Source: Diadema setosum (Eukaryota > Echinodermata > Echinoidea > Diadematoida > Diadematidae). From it: a DNA stretch of 64,000 nucleotides. Shown piece by piece: positions 1 to 12,867 of the stretch. Location of the stretch: the NCBI GenBank assembly GCA_033980235.1, contig CM067079.1:27547562-27611561 (forward strand), given 5' to 3'. The translations under genes were made by a program, and so were the position numbers. The stretch's first letter is position 1. Each line of letters starts with the position of its first letter. Under the pieces are notes generated by a model that worked only from the letters and a program-made list of their open reading frames with translations, did no database searches and was not told where the DNA came from.

Positions 1-145
1 CGTAACAAATGACAAACGATACCAAACGATTGAACGATCATATTTTTTCACGCAATCGATAGGATAAATTTGCCTATTCCATATAATGTGAAAAAGCAGA
101 TGACCGATTATTGTAATGCGTACGATTTGACTAACCCATTAATAT

Positions 146-320
146 TATGATATAACACAGATGATGACTTTTGTTGTCGGGAACATGTACCAAACGTTCC
201 ACCCTCAGGGTCTGAAATGCTATTTCGGGAGGCTATAAGTCCCTCAATAGCATTTCAAACCCTTCGGGTGGAACATTCAGTATTTTCCCTCCCCCGCCAG
301 TCATCATCTATTATATTGTG
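146..320. repeat. Foldback MITE, about 175 bp
   Basis: Nested inverted arms: ACAGATGATGACT (157-169) against AGTCATCATCT (299-309), and GTTCCACCCTCAGG (197-210) against CCCTTCGGGTGGAAC (259-273), with AAATGCTATTT / ATAGCATTTC inside. The loop is centred near 232. Confidence 0.75.
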
Positions 321-476
321 AAATGGGTACAACACAAATCAAATAATGATTCTATGACTGTCGCTGTTACGTGTCACCGCATGGGTTGAATAGTTCACAA
401 AAGAAGTTCGTGTGTACCATTATTCCTTTGCCGATCTCATCGGTCCGTTGAGTTGTGGACAAACAGACTTTTGAAA

Positions 477-558
477 ATGTCAATTCTTGCCTGGCACTGT
501 GTCATACTAGTTCCAATAGGCCTTATGTTGTTGCTTCAAGTGCAGCTTTCAAGTTATT
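477..558 (+). CDS. Candidate signal-peptide first exon of the receptor (speculative)
   Basis: From ATG at 477 the frame reads a short N-terminus (MSILAWHC), a hydrophobic run (VILVPIGLMLLLQV) and small/polar residues (QLSSY), the profile of a secretory signal peptide. A possible donor gtaaac at 559 leaves one base of a codon (phase 1), which is what the first LDLa exon at 6636 needs. A second possible donor at 631 (gtaatt) is also phase 1. An in-frame ATG lies upstream at 453. Against it: the intron would be about 6 kb, the donors are not strong, and no promoter is evident. An exon outside the window is an equally good explanation. Confidence 0.28.
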
Positions 559-1407
559 GTAAACAGTATTGTCATATGCGACTTTGGTTGAGATTTGAGG
601 GAGCATCAACGTGGACCAATAAGCCAGTTCGTAATTAGCTCATGTGCACATAGGTACAAATGACCATTCGTTTTTCTCAGTTGGTTAGGCACCTACAACT
701 CAATTCAAAGCAACATAATGAATCAGCTTGCCCAACATAGCAATTTATGGAACTCGTATTCAAAGAAACTTAAGGATGAACCTGCGTATAGATAGAATCC
801 CCAGAATGGTTCGTCGATCAACGCTTTGAGAAGCATCAATTTCATTGTGCTATTTTGAATACATTAACATACTTTTTCTATTTTCTGTTTGTATTTTATG
901 TCACTATGAGCTTGTATTGTATATTGAATTGCCGAATAAATAATAATGTTAATAATAGTAATAAATACCAGGCTTGTGCTGTCAGGTGGATGTACTGGCA
1001 GACACCATTTACAAGGATTACATGAATAATCATAGCATTACAGATGCTTATCTCAGTGAATTTAAAAACCGACTCGTCTCTCGGTACAAATGACCTTTTT
1101 CTGCTCATGCTCAAAGTGGAACTCCGAACTGGCGTAATATAATCTGTGCCCGTAGTCGAGAGAGCATAGTGCATGAGTTTTAGTTATAAATGATCTGCAA
1201 AACTGGGCATACTGAATTGTGGAAATACCGTTGATGGTGGAATGCGGAAACCTATCCAGCAACTTCTGTTGCAGACCGCACAGTTATGATTTTGAATGCC
1301 CTTTCTTTTTACGTCATGGATCTTACGTCAAATTGGTCTTTGCTGAAGTAAGCAACAGCAGCAACAACAAACAGTCAAACAAAACGCTCCAGGTGTTTTA
1401 TTGCGTG

Positions 1408-1445
<38 letters not shown>

Positions 1446-3540
1446 ATTGTCTGTGTGTGTCTGTTGTGTGCCCTGCTAACCAATCACGTAAAATTAACTT
1501 GGATGTGGCGCTATACATCACCGAATCCTTACAGACTTTAATTTACTTGTAATGGATCAGTGTATATTTAGCCACGCGTTTACAGCCAGTCAGAAGGCTT
1601 TTTCAAAGGTACATGTCGATGTAGCAGCAAATTGTGCAAACTGGACTGAAACTGCTAAAATGCTGGATGTGAGCGTATGGTGAGTCGACCATTTTATTCT
1701 CATAATATTCGAATTTCATGCGTAACAACGATTGCTTCCGACAACTGGAAAGTTACTTCAACCTTGCCAGAGAACTCACACATGCAAACTATTATACAGG
1801 TCTCCAATATGAACGTAGGAAGAACAGTTCTGTAAAATGGACTGTGTAGACACGCACAATTTGTTACCTAGTATAACATGCACGAGATGAGAATAAACCC
1901 CACTGTCAATGATTTATGTGGGATTGCGCAAGATACTTAGTAGCTACTTTCATTAATTTGCAGACTATTATGCATCATCATTTTTTTTAATGTACTATAG
2001 TGACTGCATGTTGATAACAACCACCAAAGCCCCACTCCACCATTGTAATATATTATTAGTTATAGTCAGCAGCACGAATTGAGGCCCACACATTCGGGAG
2101 TAGGCCTCGGATTTTGTGCTGCAGAGATGCGATAGCTTGCAGTATATAACATTCAATCGAGTTAAAGCAACCCTGGTGATGATACCGTCTAAATTCTTTA
2201 TGGAATAAATAATTCGCAGTGGTGTTCACTGTGATTTATACGGCACACCTCGGCCTCCTAGCCGGAAGAATTTGAATTCGCATCTTGTCAAGGCGAACGT
2301 ATTGGACAAAATGTTTTTTGCCAACATCCCCCTCCCCCCCCCCAAAAAAAAAAAGGTCCGTCATGCCCCATGTACGGTGTGTAGTTATCAGAAAGGCTAG
2401 AGCATTAAAGATGGCAGGGATCTCTAAGTTTTAAGAGAACGAGATTTATTATTATTCTCTCCATTGTTATCATTATCATTATAATAATTGTTAAAACTAC
2501 CTTTATTATGTCATAAGTCCAATTATTGTCATTATTGTTATTGTTATCATTATTATTATCATTATCATTATCGTCATCATCGTCGTTACTTTTTAATTAT
2601 CATAATTGCAATGAAATTATTTTCATTGCAATGTTTATCATCACTGGTGCTACAATAATTAACACAGAGGTAATGATTTGAATTTGATTATTCTGATGGA
2701 AAAGATCTAAGAATATAGTACGTAGGAGCTTTACCTGAGACATGAACATAATCCATCGCATGCTGATGGATGCCAAATTCTGCAAAAGTACATTTGGATA
2801 GCTTGGGGCGAGGGGTAATTAAGGCAGCTTTTGAGCATGAAAAATATTTGTATCTTTTAAACAATCTGGATGAATCCATTTAATGACCTCCTTAAAGACC
2901 CCAACGAGACTAATAATATTCTTTCTTCTTTTTTTCTTTCGTCAGAGTATTAAGTGCCTCTTAGGTTTTGAAACAGATAGTATCAAGAAGCGTACTCGTG
3001 ACAAGTGTCATTTTCGTGCCCTTATTTGACCGAATGAATAAATAAATGTTTCAATAAAAAAGACCCAAATATGTCACGTTAGCTGTATAAGTATAGTCAC
3101 AATTTCTGTACATGATATAAAAAAATGATAATGTCGCATTTGTGCTTGATCCCCCACAAGCAATGACAAGAAGTCTCCTAGTATAAAGTTCGTTTACAAG
3201 AGTGCACCCAAGAATTTATTATGTCAGAGTTGTAATGGTGTTTTTTTTTAAATTTATATATGTCTACCTCCGTCTTTCTTTGTATCATTGTTTTCAACGA
3301 AGTTACAGCCTTTAACAGAGGAAATATCTAAACGTTTACGTTCAGCTTTACCGTTGTATAGAGAGTTTAACACTTATTTTCACTATTTGAGTCTTATTTT
3401 GTTTACAGACGTCTCGGGTATAGAAACACAACAGTCGAATGAGAGCAACGAACTGACTATGTAAAGTTGTTCCTTCATCTGTTCATTGAAATTAAAAAAC
3501 AAGTGCTTTATTAACAGCTGTTCAAGTTCGTTTTGAATCA
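559..3540 (+). other. Non-coding stretch upstream of the receptor exons
   Basis: No domain-bearing frame. Contains a (GT)n tract at about 1404-1442, a short hairpin at 2067-2123 (CAGCAGCAC / GTGCTGCAG), poly-C/poly-A at 2333-2355 and an imperfect ATT/ATC tract at about 2447-2590. Short open frames look random. Confidence 0.6.
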
Positions 3541-3542
3541 AA

Positions 3543-4227
3543 TAAAATGATTCCGGTCATACAAAATTCTGTCTTGCCAAAAATTCATAGTAAGGGCTTG
3601 ATTTCTATATCAGTGCCAACTCGATATTTCGAATCAAAGCATTCTATTTTAAATCAATCGGCATCTGACACACTTGAAACATTTCTCTGCCATTTTACTC
3701 CAAATTCGGCCACACTGCTTTATACTGCTTCATACTGCTTTATATTTCATAAATGAATGTGTCAATATTGACAATTTAAACCTCTCTGATCGCAAAGAGA
3801 ATATTATACAGTATAGGCCTAAACTTGTCATGTCACAGCCCCAGTTGTCGTACAACGCCAAAATCACCTTGGTCACACCGGTCAAAAAAAGTGCTTTATT
3901 GAATGATTCCAATCATACTAACTTTTGTATTGCCAAAAAAAAAAAAGCTACAGTAATGGCTTGATTTCTGTCACTGCCAACTCGATATTTCGAATCAAAG
4001 TATTTTACTTTAAATCAATCGGCATCTGACACGGTCACTCGATGCATTTTCTCCCCTTTTTACTCAGAATTCTGCCACACGATTCTGCTTATACATATTA
4101 GTCAATGTTGACTTTTAAAACCTCTCCGCTCGCAAAAGAAAATAGTCGTCGTGTCACAATCACAGAGTTGTCATACAGCCCCAAAATCACCCTAGTCGCA
4201 CCGGAAATGATCTTTTAATACTTTTCT
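3543..4227. repeat. Two-copy tandem duplication, about 350 bp per unit
   Basis: Unit 1 starts near AATGATTCCGGTCATAC (3545) and unit 2 near AATGATTCCAATCATAC (3901). Both continue with GGCTTGATTTCT, GCCAACTCGATATTTCGAAT, AAATCAATCGGCATCTGACA and end in CAAAATCACC. Diverged but collinear. Confidence 0.8.
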
Positions 4228-4697
4228 GGTCATGGCGTGTTTATATGCACGTTGTTTACAAACTTACATGACGCGTATTAATATCCTTGATCGAGATACG
4301 TGCTCGATAGGCACTCAATGACCATAGCAACACAGTGCTCCTGTCCATCAGAGTCCGTTATGAATTTTTTCTCCTCCATGTTGAACTCTGTAAACTGTCA
4401 GTTTGGCCACGTACGTTCTTCCAATATCTTCATATGCTTTTTTGACACTCATCGATTTGAGCCCACAAAACAAACAGCATGAATAACTAAATTATATTGC
4501 TATGATATTCGCAAATCAGGAAGAATCATTTTAAGTGTTTTCATATCATATCGTTATGCCCGTCAGCAAATGTGGGGAGTAAGCTGGTAATTCATGTATG
4601 TACATAAAATCCCCACTCAATCTTCAAATATGCCGTCTGTTCAATTTACAATGATATATCTTAGAAATTATATAAGAAATGATACCAAAATATTATT

Positions 4698-4975
4698 ACG
4701 TGGATTGAGTGAATGCAGGAATATCAGTAGAACGCATCAGTGAAGTTTGAGGAAAATAGAATAATCCGTTCAAAAGTTATACGTTTTTGTACTTTTGATC
4801 CAACCACCACCCGATGAGAAGATTGCAAAGTTCTTGCAGTCACCGCATGAATACAATCTTGAGAAAAATATAAAGAGAATTCAACAAAACTTCATTCTTC
4901 AATCAAGTCAGTAACGTAATGAAAGATCGATTAACTTACTCCTTTAAGAAAACAGGAAGAATGATGTTACTCATA
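4698..4975 (+). repeat. Relic of the TTAA-flanked MITE seen at 48902
   Basis: Shares AGAACGCATCAGTGAAG, GAGGAAAATAGAATAATC and TTCAACAAAACTTCATTCTT with the 48902-49470 element (AGAACACATCAGTGAAAG, GGAAAATTGGATAATC, TTCACAAAACTTTACTTTTT). The terminal inverted repeats are lost. Confidence 0.6.
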
Positions 4976-5015
4976 ACATGATTATGATATATGAGTAACA
5001 AGCAGAGGTAATTTG

Positions 5016-5018
<3 letters not shown>

Positions 5019-5059
<41 letters not shown>

Positions 5060-5219
5060 GAAAGTGGAATTTTCTTACATTTTCTTTACATCAAGCCCTT
5101 TGAAAAAATTTTGTTTTTTCTACCAAAGCATGGTAGCAACAAAATGGTAAATGTACGGCAAAATGTATTAACCTTGCGATTTACAATCTGGCACACTTAG
5201 GTACATACAACATACAACA

Positions 5220-5267
<48 letters not shown>

Positions 5268-5275
5268 AACACACT
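5019..5275. repeat. (GA)n and (CA)n microsatellites
   Basis: A (GA)n run at about 5022-5056 and an interrupted (CA)n run at about 5221-5275, with ordinary AT-rich sequence between. Confidence 0.9.
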
Positions 5276-6635
5276 TATACGCAAGTACGCACACAAACAC
5301 CGACATACCGAAGATTGAAGGTTTCATTTTAGAGAAAAAAAAAATAATTTCACAATCAAATAGTTTGATAAATCGCAGTTTGGTTATTAGAAAGATGATT
5401 GCTCATTTTGTCAGTTCCCTGTTCTTTGATTTTTTTTTATGTCTGAAAATTGTCATGATAAGGTTTTCACTTTCATTGTGTTTGCACTGTTTCTGTGTCT
5501 TTGACGTTTTCCCTTGTGGTATAATAGTTGCGTCTTTTCGAATAAAGAGGCGGGATTGATTGCCGGTATGCATGTGACCACCAAGACTCTAACTGTTGAC
5601 AAAGTGGCTCTGGGGAATTTTAAGAGAGTATGATTTTTCAAATTTGTTGACATCTCGTAGCAGGCGTTCTAGGACCAACGAAAGAGAGACGAGGGTACCG
5701 CAGCATCGTGTTTTGACGAGGTCATGATTGACTGGCAGCCTTTTTGATGGCTTACATATAGTTGACATTATATCCTGTTACCGCTTAATGTTTGCTGTAT
5801 GTGCGTGCGGAAAAGTCGATGTACAATGTCAATCCTATACATGAAAACAGCTTTCATTGCTGTAGATTCCTCTAGAAATCTTTGAAACAAGCAGTAAAGG
5901 GTCATCTCATATATTTAGGTAGATGATGCGAAACTGATGTAAAATGATGAGAACCGGTGTCGTCATAGACGTTGTGGTTTGTCGGTCGATGAATACTTGA
6001 TAACGGACCGAAGGAAACTGTTAATGGTAACCATATGCAGAAATCACAATCGTTCATGACAATCGCGATGAATAATAATATTATGAAGACGTTTTTTGAT
6101 CACTGAATAGTGACTCCAGAAACACGACCTTGCCACCTTCACTTGTTGCTGGTTCTAACTGCTACATGCACGTGCAGTCCACATCTGAATTAAAAAAAAA
6201 AAATCGAAAGCAAATTAGTGGTCAGACGAGCGTGAAGACAGAAGTGAAATACGTAGCATTGTCTTGCAGTGGTAACCACCGTATGCAATAAGTACTCTGG
6301 AGATGAAAAAAAAAATATCCACGATTAAAGCACCCATTCTTATGTATGAAACGGAAACTGTAACTCAAACAGACTGTATAAGTTGTCTAACCATGTGTGG
6401 AATACTAGTACTTCATGAAATTTTAGATTACAGGTAACATTACGATCGCCCTTAAATCAAACGAAACAATGAATTGCCTCAATGAATAACCTCCCCCCCC
6501 CAAAAAAAAACAACAAACACAAACAAACAAACAAACAAACAAACAAACAAAACAAAAAACCTCCCCCCAAAAACAAACAAAACAAAAATTATTATGTTCC
6601 CCTTTGATCATTACCCATTCATTTCTTCCTTACAG

Positions 6636-6770
6636 CTGACGTAATGCAGATGACGTCAACAATCCCGGAGCGCGCCGCTACATGCACCTCAAGCGACCTT
6701 TCATATGGACCAAACGATCTGTGTGATGGTACCCGTACCTGCCCGCATGGAGACGACGAATTCCTATGCG
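6636..6770 (+). CDS. Receptor exon: LDLa module 1, reduced to four cysteines
   Basis: 135-bp exon between ...cttacag and gtgagt, entered and left in phase 1, as is usual for LDLa modules. The frame is open and ends with the LDLa signature [16 protein letters not shown], with the acidic calcium-binding pattern (CDG...C.HGDDE). Only four cysteines are visible: the N-terminal pair of a normal six-cysteine LDLa is missing, and the first two visible cysteines are 13 residues apart. The N-terminal half may have eroded or lie in a missing upstream exon. The phase and the CDG/DDE core make the call firm. Confidence 0.85.
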
Positions 6771-9700
6771 GTGAGTTAAGCTCTATTTGATATAATTTCA
6801 ACTAATGAAGTGCGAAAGTGCCCTAATCGAAGGGCAGAACTGGAAAAAAGCCCTGCCAGTATTATTTTCAACAGTGGCGGATCCAGAGGGGGTGCACCAG
6901 GCGCGCGCCCCCTCTTTATTTTTGTTAAAACATAATGAATAAAAAGAAAAAAAAAATGGGGGGGGGGATGGGTTTGCGCCCCCTATAATTTTGTTAAGGC
7001 GCCTCTCCTTTCTGGCGAAATTCCTGGATCTGCCCCTGATCAATTACCACGGATCCTGCTTTGATAACGCCATTATCGCTCCATACTCCACTCTTAACGT
7101 TATGTCAAGGATATTATCACCATCTCATTAATAAGACGAACTTTGTTTGTTAATGACCTGCTGATTTTGAATCATTAATTAATGTTATATTAGTCTGCAT
7201 TTTACGGGGGGGGGGAATCACTGGAGAAAAGATTTATTGTGTATGATAAGATATTGAACTTTGATACGGGAATTATCTTCAGTCCTTTGTCATCTGACAA
7301 AATGCAAAGTTACAAATTGAGGTGTAAGTATCATATGAACGTTATTCGGAAATTTCTCGTAACAGAACATGGTAGATAGCCACGGATATTTATACGTATC
7401 CAATCATGGAAACATGTCATAATTACATTTTGAATAGAAAAGTTAGTCTATGATGGAATCTCTGTCGATGTAAACGGAAAACTCTGATGCTGAAATACCC
7501 CTGCATCAGCAGCGAAGAATTATTGTACCTTCCTCGCCACTGATCCCTATACGCACAGCGATATTAATTCTCTCCATGCTTAATTTGAAACTGGTCTCCA
7601 TAATCACATAATATACGATTGACAAGGGATAATATGGGAAGTCACATGGTTTTGAGCAGTGCATTTTAAAGGATGTAATTAATAAGGTAACAAAATGTAT
7701 GAAGAATTGTATATTGAATGCATGTTAAGTGTGTGATGAGCAGTAATTGCACATTGTGCAACCTACTATTATCACTTTTGAAGAAGAGAGTGGTGTCTAG
7801 AAAATCGACTGAAATCAACTTCAAGACATAAAGATTGACTCTCTTATCTTGGTGTTTATTTACGTCGATGAAGGGCAATTTGTCAACCAGTTGCAATAAA
7901 AGAACAACTCGACTCAAGAATTCATCAATTTCAATTATTTACTTGCGCAATACCCGCTATATGCTATAAGGATTAGAGTCAGGACGAGTAGTTGAACGGA
8001 AGCCCGGTGGTCCAGTGGATACGAAGCCTGTCCGGTGATCAGGAGATCCTTAGTTCGAATCCAGCAAGAGTATGATTGTATGCCCATGATTTTTTTTTTG
8101 TATCATGGCTACTACTAAAACACCGATTTGTCGGTGCCTATTAACGTCGTCAATCACTTGCAATATAAAAAGATTAAGTCTTTCTCTGAGAATAAAAGTC
8201 TTAAAATTTGTCAAGATGTAGAATATATAAGAATAAACGTTCCTACTGGTTCTTTAGTTTCGAATGCTAGCACTAAAAGGGAGACTTCATTTGATACAGT
8301 TTGTATGGGCGTCAACCTCGTCCTATATACCTAACCAAAACAAATAAAAGCAACAAAATGAATCAAGTAAATCAAAATCGCTTGCATTATTGAAACTAGC
8401 CAGAGTTCAGCGAAAAATTTCGCCAAAAAAGAAATGAGGCGACTGTAATAAAGGGTGGCATAAATAAATAAATAAATAAATATATATACATATGTATATA
8501 TATATAATCATATTTATTTGTTTATTTATTTATTCATCGTAGACAAGGTAGGAGTGAATGCACGTTGATTCGAGGTCAGGCAATTCTAACTCCAAAAGCA
8601 CAAAAGTTTATTGGCTGAACCCACACGTTCGGCTGTGGCTGAACGATTATAGAAGGCCAAATCAAATTAAAGACCTGAAAATGTCAGTTACCGCGTTTTG
8701 CGATTGACAGTCGTGCAGAAAGGAAACCATACATCCGGCTCAATCTCTTATTGAGGAGTGACAGCCCTATTGATTATATATTTCTTGTTTTGGTCACGAA
8801 GGCCAAAATCTCCCCATATGCAGACTATTTGGGATTTATAGACGAAAATAAATATGCATAACAATTATGACGCACTCATTTTCCTTTTTAAATTATGACA
8901 ATGACAATTTAATTTTTCACTTAACATATTACCCAAATGTTAACGGCGAATATCAACTTGGCTTTCCTTGAAATAACTTTTTTTTAATGCAGTGCTGTAG
9001 GCCAACGTATTTTAATGTATCATATCTTTACAAAATGCTGTAAAACACAATAATCAAAAATCGTTTTAAAAGCAAAGTTTTTTTGCTCATCCTCTAAAAA
9101 TAATTATTCAAGTTTTAATTCATCATTTTTAGGATGAAAGGAGTACATTTTCAACAATGTCTCAGATGAAGTTCCGAAGAATTTTACTCAGCACGGTAGC
9201 AGCGAAAGAAACATAAGGCCCATTTCTGTAAAAGCGTTCAAATACGGAATTTTGGTGTCGCCGACATTCCATGACAGTTTGCGGTTCCCTGAAACCTATT
9301 AGATACTATTTAAATGTTTATAATATATCACGAGGACTTTATTTGTTAAAAATAAACACGATCAAATGCGGTTGTCTGCCTTTTTGTATAAAATTTTGCT
9401 GTTAAACTTCGTTAAGACCCCCAAAACGCAGTGTCGCCGGCTATTTCAGAATTATGTTTTATTGCTCCTCTCCGTCCACAAACACACTTTCCAAATATCA
9501 TTTTCATGGACGATGAGCATATCATATGTGCTAATCACAATACTCAAAAAGTTCCAAAATTTTTATTGACTTCTTTTTTTATAGCCTTTTGAAACCTGTC
9601 GCCAAGTTCACCGCCAGATACGTTACCAGTTTCTTTAGTGTTACAGCATTGCGAAAATAACAAGACTATGCAATGACCCTGTGTATATGAAACCCTGAGG

Positions 9701-12700
9701 ATATACTTCATACATTGCAAGTACTTAGATCTTTTGTGCAACAGCTCTTTTTTGAGAATACGGTACAGTGTTTGAAATATCGGTTTTCTACACTTTTATT
9801 TGGACAGATACGTGACATACTTTTCACGCCACCCACTGCGACAGATATTGCAATGTCAGACAAATTGCATATTATACATTACTCCTCGGAATGACGCATC
9901 GATTCAACATTAAAGTTTAGTACAAGTGAGAAATATTTGGTAGATATCGCTCTCATAATAATATGATCGACCATATACGTTACCACAGATACGTTACCCC
10001 AGATACGTGACCGAATTTTGCTCATTGGTCTTGTGCTTTCTGGGGATCAAATCTGGTCAAAATTCATCCCTGCACATTACATGCTTCGTTTTGTTGGACC
10101 TCAGGATTATATTCTTACACCAAAAGGACAGAGAGGTGAAAAAGATCAACACTTCCACATGATTTTTCTTTCTGCGTCAGTGTCTCACAACTTAATGCCA
10201 AGTTTTCCGACAGATACGTTACCACATAATCAAAATGCTGAAAAGAAATTGTAAATGTTTTTACAAACAAATCGTTGTGTGCTCATAAACTCCAAAGTTC
10301 TATTCTATAAAACCCAGCCACTTTCATATTCTATGCAACAACTTTGAACGTTTATTTTACAAGACGAAGCGAAGATTCAGCATATCAGTTTTTTGCTTTT
10401 CAGATTTAGCAGATACGTTACGTATAATTCAGGGCACCCGCGGTGACAAATAATGTTATGTAAAACAAAGTGTTCATAAAACAATTCTGCATAGAATGAC
10501 GCTTACATAAAAAATTATAGTTCTGTTCAAATGAAGAATATTCAGTAGAAATTGCTCTGTAACTTCACCGACAGATTCATTTACGGTACGCCAGATATGT
10601 TACCAAACTTTGAAAGAGTAAAAAGTAGTTTATGAAACGCTTCCGAGAAAAGTTTCAGTGTTCTGTTGCATATTTATTCTAGTGTTTTTCAACATATGAA
10701 GAACTACTCAAGATTCATTGATAAGTTGAACAATTATTTATTCATTTTCATTAAAAGGGATGAGCCAAATACGTTACCATAGGTCAAACAACTGTTTAGC
10801 ATATCGAGTTCATAGAGACTGTACCTACTTCCTTCTAAGTGCCTACAAAAATATATTTTTTAAACCTTGTTTGAATTATCCAACAAAACTTAATGAATAT
10901 TTATAGTCAGATGGATAAATACATTCAGACGTAAGATGAGAATATTCTGTGAATGAAGAACTCAGCTTTCACATTTAGGGCTCTTTTCCACTACATTTCA
11001 TACTTTAAATATTACGTACAATGTTTAAAATGGTTAATTTGGGCTTACATCATTCATTTTTACATCAATTCATGAGGTAAATAATTAAACAGGTGATATT
11101 AATTAATTCATACACGACTAAAATTATTACTTATATTTTACCAGATACGTTACCAAAGGTGATTCGATGTTTTTCAATAGTTATTTCCCCAGGAAAGCAA
11201 TTCATATTTGTTTCCTGTGAAATTCCAGAACGGATCGTTCCCTTTGCATGATTTGTGGGATTCGAAACTTTATTTGTAAGCGAAATTTGCTAAAAATACA
11301 AAGTGAATTTTAAGGTTATATTTCATTTCAGCAAAAAGCATATTTCAACCTACCACACAGAATAATTTCTACCAATTAGCAAGGGATGACAACATCTTTA
11401 CCTCTTGAAAAACCCTAATATCTTTAGGGGGGACAGATGTCTTTTCCTGAACAGAAATTGGATTAAAACAATAAATTTAATTCAGAGTTAGGAGTTCATT
11501 ACAACATGTAAATTTGCGGTAACGTATCTGATTGGTGATCAAAAATCATATATGATGCTTTATTTCAATTCATTTTTACTCAATGAATGGCCATCATTTA
11601 GAATGTTCCACTTTTTGTTTCGTATTTGACCGGTTTTGAAGTTTCCGAAAACACATCTTTGAATGTATTACTTTGTGGTTGATTTTTCGGTTTTACTCAC
11701 ATGGAATTGAACACTTAATCTGAGAATGGCCCATAAATGAGTGTCCAGCTGTGAAATAATAATGACATGAAATCTGTATCTAGCATGTCTATAGTGCGAT
11801 TCAATACTATAGCCTTTATTGTCAATGTTTCAAATATTGTACCTATCTTCCCTCCGAAAATTACATTTCCCAAAAGTTAAAGTCGATGTGAAATCTTGAA
11901 ATCAGCCTAGTTCTACTGACATTCAGACTGATTATGAATCCATTGATGTTTATAGCTTGAATAACAGTCAAGATTGAAACTCTCCCTGTATATCTTTTGA
12001 GCTAAAGGAACTAAAATAAAGCAATTATAATCATAAAATTAGGAACAGTCAAAGCGGCACTTTTACCTAGGATCTCATCTGTTTAAGGAAGGAATATTAT
12101 AGGAAGAACCGATTTATACATCTGTAAATATCATCTTTGCCATCGATAGCATCATCACTTCAGCTATGAATAGTCCCATATCACGTGGTTACGACCAACA
12201 TTGCTAGTTTGTATAGAAACGCAAGTTTTTATGATTGCATAACTTTCTAGCTTAATATTCTACTTTGACAAATCTTCCATCATTTTTAAAGCTAATTCAA
12301 TTCTGTAAGTGACTAAACTTAATGCGAACTTGTGTGGAATTGCATATTAGGACAAATTCCATCGGCATAAATGCAAACAAATGTCAGTCGTAATGAATCT
12401 GTAGTTACATATTTGTATTTACATGTGTTTTTTTCCTTCTTCTTATTCTTTTTCCCCAGATGATAAAGGGACATGTACACCAGACAATGGTCGTTGTTTG
12501 AACACAACGGGGACATGTTTTCCTCTTTCTTCGCTCTGTGATGGGACTGCCGAATGTGCCGACTCAACAGACCAGCGATTTTGTGGTGAGCATGCAGGAT
12601 CAGTGTTCCCTCCATCGTACATTGTGCCTTCAGTTTGACATCGTTTGATTTTTTTATCTTTTTTCCTTCATAATCATTATAATTCATTACATATTATCAT

Positions 12701-12828
12701 TGTCAAATTTTGGTTATATATTGTCTTGAAAACGGATTGCAGGAAAAAACTGGAACTGAAGTGAATTGTATTTGCAAACATATTCATAATTGTATTCATT
12801 CTATGGTATCAAGATCCATTGTAAACCC

Positions 12829-12867
<39 letters not shown>

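Larger units (their letters stand above)
6771..12459 (+). other. Long intron between LDLa exons 1 and 2
   Basis: No further exon found. It holds a CAGTGGCGGATCCAG-ended MITE (6882-7038), a tRNA-like SINE head (about 8002-8070), a CAGATACGTTACC-rich block (9615-11530) and AT-rich sequence without recognisable genes. A stretch near 7840-7920 resembles 35750-35830 downstream of the gene, so both are probably pieces of one dispersed repeat. Confidence 0.7.

Noticed and set aside
8002..8070. Functional tRNA gene
   Set aside because: A and B boxes present but the acceptor stem does not pair; treated as a SINE head or pseudogene.
12319..12687. 122-codon minus-strand open frame over the LDLa 2 exon
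   Set aside because: It is antisense to a phase-perfect six-cysteine LDLa exon, has low-complexity Lys-rich parts and no domain.
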